A DNA stretch of 64,000 bases, taken from positions 2,896,416-2,960,415 of the forward strand of contig MU270015.1 of NCBI GenBank assembly GCA_021432635.1, in the 5' to 3' direction. The translations under genes and the position numbers were made by a program. Origin of the DNA: Thozetella sp. PMI_491 (taxonomy: Eukaryota > Ascomycota > Sordariomycetes > Chaetosphaeriales > Chaetosphaeriaceae). Of the stretch, positions 1-11,063 are shown piece after piece (the stretch's first letter is position 1; every line of letters starts with the position of its first letter). The notes beneath the pieces were generated by a model that was not told the origin of the DNA, ran no database searches, and worked only from the letters and a program-made list of their open reading frames with translations.

Positions 1-684
1 GCCATTAACACAGCTGTAAGAGGATTTACATGGCGAAGACGCCGAGCATGTCCATCCCAGGCAGCCCCATGAACATGGCTTACATGTTCCACTGACACAT
101 TCATTCTGCCCCTTGCAGGGCGAGGTAGCCGAGCATGTCCAACCAAGACAACCCCACGTGCAGGCACCGCATTGACCTGACTTGCACTCCAGATCTCCTT
201 GGCACGGCTGAGATGCGCTGCACGACCAACCAGGGCAGCCCCAGTCGCAAGCCTTGCACACATTACCGCTGCACTCGTTGACCGCCTTGCACGGCGTCGA
301 TGCACTGCAGCTCCAACCGAGGCAGCCCCAGGAGCAAGCAGAACACACCCCGCTGACGCACTCGAGCTGACCCTGGCACGGCTGGCTGGCACTGCAGCTC
401 CAGCCCTTGCAGCCCCAGCTACAAGCCTTACAAACGCCGCCGCTGCATTCGTTGGAGTCCTTGCAAGGAGCCTGGGCGCTGCACTGCCAGCCCTTGCAGC
501 CCCACGAGCACGCCTTGCACACGCCGTTGACACACTCGTTATCACCTTGGCACGGCTGGCTTGCGCTGCAGCTCCAGCCCAGGCAACCCCATGAGCAAGT
601 CTTGCACACTCCGCTGGTGCACTGGAGGTCGCCGGAGCACGGCTGGCTGGCCGAACAGTCCCACCCAGCGCAGCCCCACGTGCA
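1..684 (-). repeat. Tandem array of 29-residue (87-bp) WGC/six-Cys repeats
   Basis: Seven full units and one partial unit start at 684, 597, 510, 423, 336, 249, 162 and 75. The consensus reads C-x-W-G-C-x-G-W-x-C-S-A, then PC, EC and GxC before the next unit's first Cys. Each unit holds six Cys and two conserved Trp. Spacing is exactly 87 bp with no indels between units. Third-position changes show the copies are not a recent perfect duplication. The array continues beyond the window, so the total number is unknown. A disulfide-rich binding or spacer module is the simplest reading. Confidence 0.9.
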
Positions 685-1947
685 ACTTGAGCTCCCACCC
701 GAGACGCTCTTCCCATTGTCGGGGATGGCAAGCAGCACGGCGTTGGGGTTTGTTGGAAAGAAGCGCGACCAGTCGAACTCGGTAGAAGACGTTAGCGCTT
801 CACCCATGACACCGGATAGAACCGACCACGGAGACCCGCCGCCGCCGTCGACAGAGATCTCCTTGCAGCCGTCTGAGTCGCAGTAGCCGTCTGCGCCAGA
901 CATGACATCCCAGTAGATCCAAGGGATTCCCCGGACATTGAGCGCATGCCCTTGCGCCCAGATCTCGCCCAGCTGCTCGGTTCCTAGGTGTGCTTGATCA
1001 TTCGTGTAGGACCACTCCTCGACCATAAGTAGCTTGTTCTTGTCCAGCGCTTTCTGACGTAGGATGCCGCCCCAGGCTTGCTGAATAAATAGGTCGTACC
1101 ACGGCTGGTCGGCACCGCAAGTTGAGCAGGTGCCACTTGCCTTGAAGTAACCATGGAAGGCGATGATGTCAAGCGCTGCACAGTCAAACGCCTCCTGCGG
1201 CCAGTTTTGCCCCGACGTCGCAGGTGGCCTGTCACTATAGTCAGCGCCACGTAACCCGCCCGATGAGATTCCGATATTGGAGGAGAGCCCGACGGCTGAG
1301 CTCCGAAGATAGGTGGCCATGTCACAGATCCAGTCCGTAAAGGAAGTCGTCTGATCTGAAACCAGCGGCTCGTTCTCAAGGTCGATGGCGAAGATAACGT
1401 CTGACAGCTGGCCCCATGTCTTTCCCGGCCATCGCTTTGACTTGTATCCATTCAAGATGTGTTGGTAACGCTTCTTGAGGAAGTTCCTTATTTCTTGGTT
1501 ATTGCTGTTGTAGAACTGCTGCCAACCCATGCCATGGGCGTTTAGATACTGGCAGTACACATCGCATGACGGCTGCCCCACGGCGTTGAGATTGTTGGCA
1601 TTGTGAAGGCTGAGAAGGACCTTCGTCTTGCCTTGGCTGATAGTGTAGATAGACCAGAGAAGATCGTCATATTTGTCTAGCTGGGAGTCGTCAAAGGTTC
1701 CTAAAGGACCTTCGACGTCGGGCGAGGTCGAGATTGGATTTCCTTTTTCTGAACTGTAAGGCCGAGCTCCGACAAACGTGCGGATGACTCGGGCATTGCC
1801 ATTCACAATCTTGGTTACCACATTGTCGCGTGTTGCTGCAGGTAGATTTGCGAGGTAGTAGTGATTTACGCCGCCGAAACTGGAACCGCCAAGTACGGGA
1901 ACAACGAAGGCTGCCGCAGTCGAGAGTAGCACTGATATAGGCCTCAT
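1..1947 (-). CDS. Secreted GH5-like glycoside hydrolase with C-terminal cysteine-repeat array (3' end off window)
   Basis: A single open frame runs from the ATG at 1947 to the left edge (649 codons, no stop reached). Residues 1-20 form a signal peptide (MRPISVLLST core, ending near VLGG). Residues ~21-400 look like a clan GH-A (GH5-like, mannanase/cellulase-type) barrel: DLENEP at 189-194 would place the acid/base at E193, and VEEW at 309-312 the nucleophile at E310 or E311. From residue 422 the protein turns into a tandem array of 29-residue units with six cysteines each. A secreted enzyme acting on plant or fungal wall polysaccharide is likely; the exact substrate cannot be read. A TATAAACC box lies about 55 bases upstream. 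The family call is from motifs and overall look, not a database search. No intron is needed. Confidence 0.82.
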   Translation of the reverse strand, partial: MRPISVLLSTAAAFVVPVLGGSSFGGVNHYYLANLPAATRDNVVTKIVNGNARVIRTFVGARPYSSEKGNPISTSPDVEGPLGTFDDSQLDKYDDLLWSIYTISQGKTKVLLSLHNANNLNAVGQPSCDVYCQYLNAHGMGWQQFYNSNNQEIRNFLKKRYQHILNGYKSKRWPGKTWGQLSDVIFAIDLENEPLVSDQTTSFTDWICDMATYLRSSAVGLSSNIGISSGGLRGADYSDRPPATSGQNWPQEAFDCAALDIIAFHGYFKASGTCSTCGADQPWYDLFIQQAWGGILRQKALDKNKLLMVEEWSYTNDQAHLGTEQLGEIWAQGHALNVRGIPWIYWDVMSGADGYCDSDGCKEISVDGGGGSPWSVLSGVMGEALTSSTEFDWSRFFPTNPNAVLLAIPDNGKSVSGGSSSCTWGCAGWDCSASQPCSGDLQCTSGVCKTCSWGCLGWSCSASQPCQGDNECVNGVCKACSWGCKGWQCSAQAPCKDSNECSGGVCKACSWGCKGWSCSASQPCQGQLECVSGVCSACSWGCLGWSCSASTPCKAVNECSGNVCKACDWGCPGWSCSASQPCQGDLECKSGQCGACTWGCLGWTCSATSPCKGQNECVSGTCKPCSWGCLGWTCSASSPCKSSYSCVNG

Positions 1948-2001
1948 ATTGTCACGTTCTATCGAGCCTCGGCGACAGACTGTAACCAAAAGAGCGAAGC
2001 A

Positions 2002-2009
2002 GGTTTATA
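2002..2009 (-). promoter_or_regulatory. TATA box of the GH5-like gene
   Basis: TATAAACC on the minus strand, about 55 nt before the ATG at 1947. Position and sequence fit a core promoter; there is no experimental support. Confidence 0.45.
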
Positions 2010-4434
2010 GAAAGACCTTGCTACTCTTTTTAAAGAATTGGCATTTCAGCCACTACTCCTGCTCAAATTCCAGCTATACTGCAGGCTGAGCTAGCAATAC
2101 TAAGCGTATCGGCCCGACTAGGCGGTCTATCGCCCCAACGGTGCTGTTTCCTGGCTAGGGCTTGTAAGTTTAGGCTGAGCTTTTCTTAAACTCGTTAGCC
2201 TTCGCAGTTACGCCCAGTTACGTTATCTGCTGCAACCTTAGCATTCCTGTCTCGGTACCGTGTAGGATACGAGTTCCACCACCCAATGTTAGGTTAATGG
2301 GACATCTCGCAAATCGCCTCGCTTCGGGCAGTTTCTTCTTTTTTGGTCTCCACTCGCCGACATCCCCCATGCTCACGTTGACTTTATTGGCCCACAAGGC
2401 GTATCTTGCTATATACGCACTTTGCATTTGCAACCATACCAACCACGCTTGTCCAATCAGGCTGTGTCTTTTCGCAAGGCTTTCTGTAGGATGCTGGACG
2501 AGGATCAGTTGAGCAAATTTTGTTCTGCTGACTGCATGCTGCTAGAAGTGTATAGCTGTGACGCCTCCACTGTTGAGCAACCGAGAGCGAGCCTTGGATA
2601 CCAAATGCGGGGATGTGGCACTCCGCAGAATTCCTGCTGCAGTTGCCTAGTTGTCGGCTTCAGTTTCATGAGGCCAAGCTACATTTCGCTTCAGAGACCA
2701 ACTGGGATATTTTCCTAGCTTGAGAAATAAAGAGTGCATTTTTCATCAAGGCAATATATTCTTGTCATTATCGTTAAGTCGAGCCCGTGTCGGTGCGAGG
2801 TAGTTCTTATCAAAATAGATAGCATTAAGTTTTCATACCCACGGAACACTTACTGGGGGGTATTAAGAACAATGCCCGCTTGCTACTATCAAAGATTTCG
2901 ATTCCGGGATGACGTCAGTGCGGACAAGGGTGGAGGATATATCCACAGTTTCGACCACAGGTGCTGATAATTATCTAGTAACTAGGCATGTATAGCATAG
3001 ATAAGCAAGCACATTTGACTCGCATAGTGGATGCCATTCATATCATCTTAGGCAAAATAGTGAATCAGGCGGAGTGTAGAGCAAAAGATTGATGGGGTGT
3101 ATGCACCAAGGCGTACGGAGCCCGGCATCTTCCCGGTCACGCTGCGGGCGGGGCCACGTCGGTCATATAAGGTGATTTATATATCGAACGCCGGATACCG
3201 CTCAGGTTAGAATAAAGGATGAAGAGAAGACTATTTGTCGGTGGGGTCCAGGTGCATGCGCTGCGCGTAGCCCCTAAAGCGATAGGGCTTGTCTGCCAAC
3301 TTGCTGCATCCTTCATGTCGGGCATAAGCCTTCCGCTGTATTGTGCATCCAAGGCCTTCCCATGTCTTTAAGTTAGTCATACCGCAGAGGTTTAGAAACA
3401 TGCATGTAAATCACCCAAAAGGATGTTTTGACATATTAGCTCCGAGATCTACACCTTACTCTTTCATGTTGTCCATGATCCATCCTTTAGATGAGCCTCT
3501 TGCTAAGGATCACGTTAATTCGTATTGGCAAATTTAATGTAATAGAGAAGTATAGCACAAGTAAACCAGCACATTAGCAATGTCAATAAGATGTAACATA
3601 TTTTAACCGCAACGGAATAAGTCCGTCTGATCCGCAACGTCTCAGCTTACAGCCCAGCTTCTCCTACCAGATGAAGAGACATCCATTTAGCCGTTCAACC
3701 AAGTCAGGGTGTAGAGAGAGTGCAACCAGGAGAGGTGTTATACCGCGTCCAGTAAGCTCGCAGCAAACCCCAACATTTCGTGTAACGAGCGCACGTTTGA
3801 TCATACCAGCCACCAGGCCTTACCATAGGGGAGAACTAATATGATAATTAGAAGTTATTGTGTAGAAATAAGGCACCGCCTATTAGCGTGTGTTTTGCCA
3901 GAGTCCTTGTCCATTTATCACCGCATCGCCAACGTGTCCACCACTTCTGCGCAAAGCACGACATCGACCCCAGCGATGGTGAGCAATGACGTGAACTGGA
4001 TTAAGGTGGCGCCAAACACTTGGCATATGTCAGTCTTTGCAGCTTTTTGAATCTCCTCGGAGTGCTTCAGTCCCACAATTACCTACCCAGGAAGCTTGGT
4101 AGGACTGCCCATGCAGTCGAGGCTTTTATTGACCGACACGCATGCCTAGAGAAGCGTAGTGTCTCTTTTCTGCGTCCGAATATGTACTAGCCATTGTCGC
4201 AGCTTTCGGCGCTTTCTACAAGATCCACTGGGCGTGGGGTCTTGTAACCCACCCGCGACTCTCGGTTCAAAAACCCTAGTTGAGGAGCTTGCAGATCCCC
4301 CATATATAGATGAAGTTGATCGGCACTGGAAGCCACTCGACAGAAGCCGCGGCGAATTTTGCCAATATACTCAAACTCTGGCAGGGTGAGAATACTAACG
4401 AGTGCTGTGGCGATCTTTCGGTCAGAGGAATAAG
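2010..4434. other. Intergenic, no gene supported
   Basis: No frame in this 2.4 kb joins into a convincing gene. One minus-strand open stretch near 3920-4090 reads like real protein (hydrophobic core around FGATLIQFTS) but has no start, and I cannot assign it. It may be a gene remnant. The rest is upstream DNA of the two divergent genes. Confidence 0.5.
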
Positions 4435-7167
4435 ATGTCTGCTTCTCAGCCAGTCAGCGCGCCTTCGCCTGCTAGGACAGCTACGCCCACCGGCCATGAT
4501 AATATTGGATCCAAAGGAAACAGCGACGACAAATACCCTAAAAATCTCGCCCCTCTCACCGCCCCAACTTTGGCTACCAAGGAAAGACAGAGAACAGAGG
4601 CGGTTCTTGGCGATGCTGTTCTCAGATTTTTGAGAATTCGAAAGGGCCCAAAGGGCGACAAATATGATCCTGACGCGGTATGCAAATTCTTGGAATGCCA
4701 TGGGATCTCTAGCGGCTAACCGGATAAGATTGCGACGCAACCCAGTATATGGGACTCTGAGAATGTGGACGAGTATAAGGAGCTATACATCCACCCTCAG
4801 TGGGAAAATTTGTCTGCGTTCGACCCCAAGTTTCGCTGGACCTGGCGAGAAGAGAAAGAAGTGCGCCGCAAGGTAGATTGGAAAATCATGGTGAGAATCT
4901 ACTTGAATATCGAAGAGCGAGGCTGACATTTTAGGTCTGGGTTTGTGTCATGTTTAGCGCCCTCAAGTCCGTCTTCTCGTGTCCTTCATTGCCGTTTCTA
5001 CTACATATGGGAGGATTTGATATCACTGTTGTGGCGTGGTACTCGGGGTGGCTACATAAACATACATCATGGGAAGTTACTGACACCAGGGAATGGATAG
5101 TATCGATAGAGGGAACATCTCCAACGCCGTTTCCGACAACATGCTCGACGACTTGGGTCTCACGCGAGGTGACTATGTGAGTGGCGCTTGATTCAAAAAG
5201 TAGACTAAAATTGTGTATTAATGAACCATAGAACATTGGCCAAACAATTTCCCGGGTAGGATTTCTCGTCGCTGAGCTGCCGTCTCAGCTGATATCGAAG
5301 CGGTGAGTTGGACAAACAGCGAAAATGCGACGAGTCTAGCTGATAACCTTAGTATCGGGCCGGACCTCTGGATTCCGATCCAGATCTGCATATTCAGCAT
5401 CATCTCTGCGTTGCAGTTCTTTCTCAAAGGGCGAGCCTCATTCCTCGCGACCAGGTATTTGATGTAGGTACCCCTAGCCTTGATAATAGGTGCTTTCGTT
5501 AACCAGTCAGTGCGACCTTCCAAGGTGGTTTTATCCCGTAAGCCTTGGTTGTTTATGGGTAATTAGTGTGTATTCTCACCTATCAATAGCGACACAATCC
5601 TTTACCTCAGTTACTGGTACACGGGAACAGCAGTGAGCAGCAACCCAGAGGTTTTGAAATGCTCTAACTCAGACTAATGGAAGTCTTTAGCTACCGATCA
5701 GGCTGGCATGGTATTGGATGTCTTCGCAGCTAGGTAAGCAAACCATTTCCGTGGGCTACAGCTGACCTAACTTTGACTTTCGTTAGTGGACATTGGAGTC
5801 GGATTCAGTGCGGTCGGCCTGCTGTCTATGCGTGGTATATTTGGGTACGAGGGTTGGCGTTGGCTATTCCTCATCGAGTGAGTTAATAGGTTATATGAGC
5901 TTTTAGACCAATGCTAACTTTCCTAGCGGTGCATTCACATGTAAGTAGCCCCAAAGCTTATACTACTCGTGTTGCTAATTTCTTCGCAGTCTTGGTCGGG
6001 GTAGCATCCTTCTTCCTGATGCCTCAATCTCCGGCCAGAACAAAGAGCTGGTGGAACCCCAAGGGTTATTTTAACGACAAGGAAGAGAAGATCATCGTCA
6101 ATTCAGGTACAACACTATACTCCATTACCAGGCTAACCGTTGACGCTTACTCTGTTCTCAGTCATTCGAGACGACCCCCACAAAGGAGGAATGTTCAATC
6201 GACAAGGTCTTTCCCTTAAACAAATATGGGAGTGCACAAAGGACTATGACATGTGGCCATTGTACGCCCTTGGTCTATTATTCGGAATACCGAAATATCC
6301 AGTCGGCCAATACTTGACGCTGTCCTTCCGCGGCCTGGGGTTTAACGTTATTCAGACCAATCTGCTATCCATCCCGAACGTAGTTGGCTCTAGCATAACG
6401 ATGCTGCTTATTACCGCCATTAGTGAGTTGGTAAACAACAGGAGCTTCGTGTCAATGGCAGAAGATGCTTGGCTGCTGCCATGCTTTGCAGCGCTGCTGG
6501 CCATGCCGGATCCTATCAGCCCATGGGCTTATTTTGCAATCGCGACGGTGCTATTGTCATTCCCATAGTGAGTGGCAAATCGGGTTGTGGCAGACTAGAG
6601 CTAACCGAGCCTAGTACTCATCCTATACAAGTTGCCTGGACAAGTAGGAATGCTGGCTCAGTGCAGAACAGGACAGTATCTGCCTCGTATGTCGAGTCTC
6701 ATGCAACAACTCCCTATCCATCTAACTGACTCTCAGGCTCTATAACATGTGGGTTCAAGTAAGTGGAATGATTGGGGCGAACAGTAAGTTTTCAGGCATA
6801 TTCCTTAGAGTTTAGCCACTAACCTGGCAGTTTATCAACCCGAGGATGCGCCGCGGTACTTCAAGGCGAATAAAGGACTACTCGTTATCTGCATTTGGAT
6901 GTGTGTAAGTATCTCGCCTCAGTCTCTCATGTTTCTGACTTTTAAAGCTAACCGCCTGTAGGTTGTACAATATCCGGCCACATTTTTCTACTATCGATGG
7001 CGAAACAAATCAAAGGCCGCAAAATGGGACACCATGACGCCAGAGGAACAGGACGAATATAGAAAAACTACGACTGATGAGGGTAACAAACGGTGAGATT
7101 TTCTACTTCCCTCTGATGTTCTTGCGCTGATCCGATATCGAGGCTCGATTTCCGGTTTGCAATATAG
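4435..7167 (+). CDS. MFS permease, allantoate/anion:cation symporter type, 18 exons
   Basis: Eighteen exons join in frame to 591 aa: 4435-4677, 4729-4890, 4935-4966, 5101-5176, 5232-5302, 5353-5454, 5511-5537, 5590-5632, 5691-5733, 5787-5877, 5927-5940, 5990-6106, 6162-6567, 6615-6686, 6737-6783, 6831-6904, 6962-7092, 7143-7167. Family landmarks of the DAL5-like anion:cation symporters appear in order: RRKVDWKIM before the first helix, ALNIDRGNIS after it, LPIRLAWYWM, GYEGWRWLFLIEG, and the tail LDFRFAI common in this family. Expected substrate class is small organic anions (ureides, vitamins, carboxylates); the actual one is unknown. Most introns are 45-60 nt with GTRAGT-type donors; exon 11 is only 14 nt. 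No disabling change was seen, so single-exon predictions here would be misleading. It converges with the UstYa-like gene 309 bases downstream. Confidence 0.85.
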
Positions 7168-7475
7168 GATTATTGGAATTATAGCCTCGAAAGAGCTAAG
7201 CCATGGCCATGCGACTGCAAATACTTTCCGATGAACTTGAAAGATCAAGTTCTCGTATATCCAGTCTTGTAGACAGAACCAGTCTTCTTTGGCTAGAATT
7301 GATACTTCTGCACTAAGTTGGGAGAGATAAACCGGAGTGGTATTCGCATATGAAATATCAATGCAACTTTTCCATTTCTGTTCTCTTTAGAACGCTTTAT
7401 ACATCGGGTATACAAAGCTGGGTATTTCGGTTCATGCAACTCCCGTACTAAGTAGTGTACCTTCTCGTCGAATAC

Positions 7476-8429
7476 CTACAAGTATTCCGACCAATCTCCG
7501 ACTGGAATACCTGGCATGATCTCCACGGATTGTCTGATGGTGTCAATGTCCTTGCACTGATGCAAGCTACCCCATCCCTCGCCGTAGACTGTCGTTCCCT
7601 CCAATGTCGTATCCCCGGCGCACAATATCGCCTGCCGAAGGTAATCGAAGCAGTGTATGGTATGATGCCGAGAGCGGTTGCTCAGCTCCCAGCCGCCCGG
7701 TGAGGAAAATCGGCCGATCTGGTCAATCATCATGGACTAGAAAGGTTAGGTAAGTAGAATACGCAAATAGAGGCATGGGAATGGGATAGCATGGGACCGT
7801 TGAAAGAGAACTTGGAAGATTAACTGGATCGTAGAGGGCTCGTACTAAGCAATGTAATTGATGGAAGACTGAGACAACGTAGACTTCGCTTGGGGCATCG
7901 CTGTTGTACTTATTGACCATCCACGAAAGATTGTATGGCTTGGGCAGTCCTTGTCGTTCACTAGGGTCTATGTAAACTAGACCGTGATTGTCTGTTGTAT
8001 TGAAACTGGTTAGCCAACATTAGACATGTCAAGTTGGTATAGAGGCCCACTACGCACGAGGTGAGAGATCTGTCCAGTGCCGTAGCACTTCATCATCGAA
8101 GTCCTTATCTACAAGCATATCGTAGCTGGTATAAATGTTATCTGGTGTAAATCTCACCTCCCGAAAGGTGGCTAGAGCCAGTTAGCATAAATCTCCTGTC
8201 GACAATGATCATACTTACTGTTCGGGATGTGGGAACCCCATCTGCTGTCATTTTGGATCGTCAAACGATATGATAAATTTTGTTTCAAGAGGATTACAAC
8301 TGCGAATAACAGGAATACTTCCAATCCGAGGCGAAGAAAACCCACAATTTTGCTGCCTCTATACGGTGTCAGGTTCGGTAGACTTTCCTCGTCATTATCA
8401 ATGGGGATCTTGGTGTATTTAGCTGCCAT
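7476..8429 (-). CDS. UstYa-like (DUF3328) membrane-anchored protein
   Basis: Four exons (8429-8219, 8171-8058, 7991-7846, 7736-7476) join to 243 aa. A basic N-terminus is followed by one membrane segment (about residues 30-52, VFLLFAVVILL core). The C-terminal half carries the two hallmark motifs: HQLHC at the end of exon 3 and HTIHC followed by DYLRQ in exon 4. UstYa proteins catalyse oxidative cyclisation or chlorination-type steps in ustiloxin, cyclochlorotine and related fungal pathways, with the catalytic part outside the membrane. No repeated Kex2-type RiPP precursor or NRPS is visible nearby, so the pathway is unknown. For intron 2 I chose the acceptor that keeps phase (at 7992); the nearer AG at 8006 would cause a stop. 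Confidence 0.85.
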
Positions 8430-8927
8430 TTTGTTTTATATGGCAACGGAGCGTGGAGACAACAATTCACATCGCAGAGGAAGCTGGGAAAGCCCCCTAA
8501 GCTGACACTGGCACCGGTATGCATAGTAACTCAATCATGTTTATACGGATCCTTTGTCTCTGGAATAGGAAGGTGATATCAACGCCGGGTATCAGTGCTC
8601 ACCGTTGGATCAGGCCCGGCTCTCGGTTCTCTCGATGCAGGCGCCTTGGTGGTGTGGTTGGCCAATGAGAGTTGAAATGACGCAGCTATGTGAGGCACAC
8701 CCAAGTGCCGGACCTACAAAACTACCGATCTTACTGGTTTAGAAAACCGGAGTGCCTGCTACTTGTCGGCTTACGTTTACAGCAAGTGACCTTGGGCTCA
8801 GATATACATAACTTGCTATTACTTCCGCCGCGACCTTGCAGTGTGACTATTCCCTACCTTGAACTGTGGGTTCCTTCGCACCAATTCACGCCTCCGGCTT
8901 GCAGCCGTTCGCCTCGTAGTCCGCCTC
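8430..8927. other. Intergenic, promoter side of the UstYa-like gene
   Basis: About 500 bases between the UstYa-like start and the stop of the membrane protein. No gene and no clear motif seen. Confidence 0.5.
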
Positions 8928-11063
8928 TTAGTCACTTCCACCCTGGTCTAGCGTCGAGCCATGCCTTAAAAGTGGCTCCCGCGAGAGAGTCCTTGGGGGC
9001 CGAGCGGTGCTCGCAGCGGACGAGGCTGCCCCATGAGCTCCATGCGTACCCGAGATCCCGACGATCGGTGCCGGGGCCTGCGCTTGGCCGGGAGCACCGG
9101 CAACAGGTGGTGCCTCAAAGGCGGCCCAAGCAATTCGGCGATAATCCTCCGGCAGCGCCCTCCTCAAATTTGTCAGGCGGATGATGTCTTGCTCTCGATC
9201 TCGATGGGTGCGATTCAGCAAGCTGCGGGCTTCTTTCCAATTCTTGCCTACCGTGAGGAGAAACACGCCGATGATAAGCAGAGCGACTGTTGGCGTGGCC
9301 AGCCAGAGAATCCATCCTTGGGTAAACTGATCCGGGGTAAGAGGGTTCAAGTTGACGTAGTTGTTCTTTTCGTGAGTCAGCGAGCCGGAGCGGCACCAGC
9401 AGCTATTTAACAGACCGATCTGGGCCGAGACGATTATCATTATAATCGATATAGCCGTAGCAGCGTCCTTTATGATTGTCGTGCGCCAGAGGCTACGGGC
9501 TTTAAGCAATATCCCAAATATTTTAAGTCGCTTGAAAATGAAGTCAAGCGCAACGCTGAGGAGCCAGATGCCGAGAATAACGGTCCACGAGAGCGATCGA
9601 CATCCGAATCCCTTTAGAGGTGTCTGATAGGAGATGACGAGGGCAGGAACGTAACTACCGACTATAATGATGAAGAAGGAGAAGAAACCAAGCCAATGGT
9701 CTGCAGTGTGATGATTGTCAAATGTATCCTCCTCAGGAAGCGCTTTCCTGGGCCGCCAACTCGCGTTCATTCCCGCGAAGTTCGCGATGCCCGGCCACGT
9801 TTGCAGGTTGAAAAGATTGATGTCTGACTGACGCGCACGTAGTTCAATCTCAGTATCGATAATCTCGCCATCCCAACGTAAATCCTTATGGAACTCGAAT
9901 GCTGGGAACAATGAAGGGCGGCTGTGATTGCCTCTGGAGGCATTGTAATCGGTTAGGTGGCGGCGGAGGTTCTGGATAATGTGGACGGCTGCCGTCGAAG
10001 ATGTGAAAGCTCCTATCTGACTGCTGATTTGGACTATGGGGATGAAATTAAAAAGCAAACAGACGATGGCGATTGTGTGCGCAGTCTGGTTGTTCTGCTG
10101 GTCGATCCAGGTACGGACAAAAGCGGCGCCCAAGCCGGACACTAGGCCGAGGATGGCAACTAGAGTAGTGAGGACCGACTCGTTTCTGTTGGATTGAAGA
10201 TGCTGGGCTGCGACCTCGATGAGGAAGCACTCAACAGTGTCAGGGAGGTGCCTGATATTGTGTGCTTCATAATTCGCTCCGTTGCGACTGCCCGAACGTG
10301 GGTGAGGTTCAAGTCCGGTCCTACGGCGCAGCCAGCCGGTGATCCCCGTAGTGCCCCGCAGCGTGGCACTCCTCGCGGGACTCGGGTCAGGGTGCGTTGC
10401 ACCCCCAGTGACTCGATTTCCTTCTCTGGCACGTAGCGCGTCGAAGAAGTGGTTCGAGGGGTCCGTAAGTCCTAGCTCGTCATACGTACTCCAAATTGCT
10501 GCAACTGCAGCTTCACTTTCCATTCCGGTGATATGGGCACGCTGGTAAAAGCGGCGATTGATTTCTTGCCGCGTGAGCATGCTCCACATGCTGTCGATGG
10601 GGTCACCAAGCACGTGGATTAGCACTTGCAGGTCATTGACGAGTCCCAAAGGCGCGAAGTGGAAGTGAGCGAGAAGAACGAGAGTGGGGACAAGCCAGAT
10701 GAAGAGTCGCAGCAATGTATCTTGGATCTGCCAATAGCCGAACCCATCTCCACAAAGACGTTCGCATGCCGGCTCGGTGAGGTAAATTAGGCCTTTGTTT
10801 TCAATCTGGTGCGTAATTGGGTCATAGACGCAGAATTGTGCCGCTGTGTCGTTGCAGTCCTGCGTCATATTCGCCATGGTGGTGCTAAGACAGTAGTCGA
10901 AGTTCACATTGTTGACAAAGCGGAAGGACTGCACCTGAGCGGCCCAAACTAAGACCGCCATGGGGGAAAAACGGTTCCATGATGTCATTTCTCCTAGCAA
11001 CTTCTGCTTCAACACTGCGCCAAATTGTGCTTGCGTACTTGTTATGAGGTGTGTGGTCAACAT
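8928..11063 (-). CDS. Unassigned multi-pass membrane protein, 711 aa
   Basis: A single-exon frame from ATG 11063 to the stop at 8928; a second possible start lies at M26. I do not recognise a named family. Residues 40-105 are a cysteine-containing, probably non-cytosolic N-domain with NxT/NxS sites (C58, C70, C78, C100, C104). A first hydrophobic segment is at about 117-138. After a long soluble loop (about 140-290, with a Pro/Arg-rich stretch) six more hydrophobic segments follow, with cores VAILGLVSGLG, CLLFNFIPIV, FFIIIVGSYV, VILGIWLLSV, ISIIMIIVSA and TVALLIIGVF. The final ~80 residues are Ala/Pro/Arg-rich. Seven segments in all, but the spacing does not look like a standard GPCR. A conserved fungal membrane protein of unknown role is the honest call. 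Confidence 0.75.
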   Translation of the reverse strand: MLTTHLITSTQAQFGAVLKQKLLGEMTSWNRFSPMAVLVWAAQVQSFRFVNNVNFDYCLSTTMANMTQDCNDTAAQFCVYDPITHQIENKGLIYLTEPACERLCGDGFGYWQIQDTLLRLFIWLVPTLVLLAHFHFAPLGLVNDLQVLIHVLGDPIDSMWSMLTRQEINRRFYQRAHITGMESEAAVAAIWSTYDELGLTDPSNHFFDALRAREGNRVTGGATHPDPSPARSATLRGTTGITGWLRRRTGLEPHPRSGSRNGANYEAHNIRHLPDTVECFLIEVAAQHLQSNRNESVLTTLVAILGLVSGLGAAFVRTWIDQQNNQTAHTIAIVCLLFNFIPIVQISSQIGAFTSSTAAVHIIQNLRRHLTDYNASRGNHSRPSLFPAFEFHKDLRWDGEIIDTEIELRARQSDINLFNLQTWPGIANFAGMNASWRPRKALPEEDTFDNHHTADHWLGFFSFFIIIVGSYVPALVISYQTPLKGFGCRSLSWTVILGIWLLSVALDFIFKRLKIFGILLKARSLWRTTIIKDAATAISIIMIIVSAQIGLLNSCWCRSGSLTHEKNNYVNLNPLTPDQFTQGWILWLATPTVALLIIGVFLLTVGKNWKEARSLLNRTHRDREQDIIRLTNLRRALPEDYRRIAWAAFEAPPVAGAPGQAQAPAPIVGISGTHGAHGAASSAASTARPPRTLSREPLLRHGSTLDQGGSD

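Noticed and set aside
1-684. Regular direct repeats that could suggest a CRISPR-like array
   Set aside because: The repeats are coding, contiguous without spacers, and the organism is a fungus.
199-886. Plus-strand frames of 131 and 159 codons rich in Ala/Leu/Gln
   Set aside because: They are opposite-strand shadows of the regular 87-bp coding repeats of the GH5-like gene.
4435-7167. Permease region as a pseudogene broken by many stops
   Set aside because: All stops fall inside short introns with good ends; the 18 exons sum to 592 complete codons.
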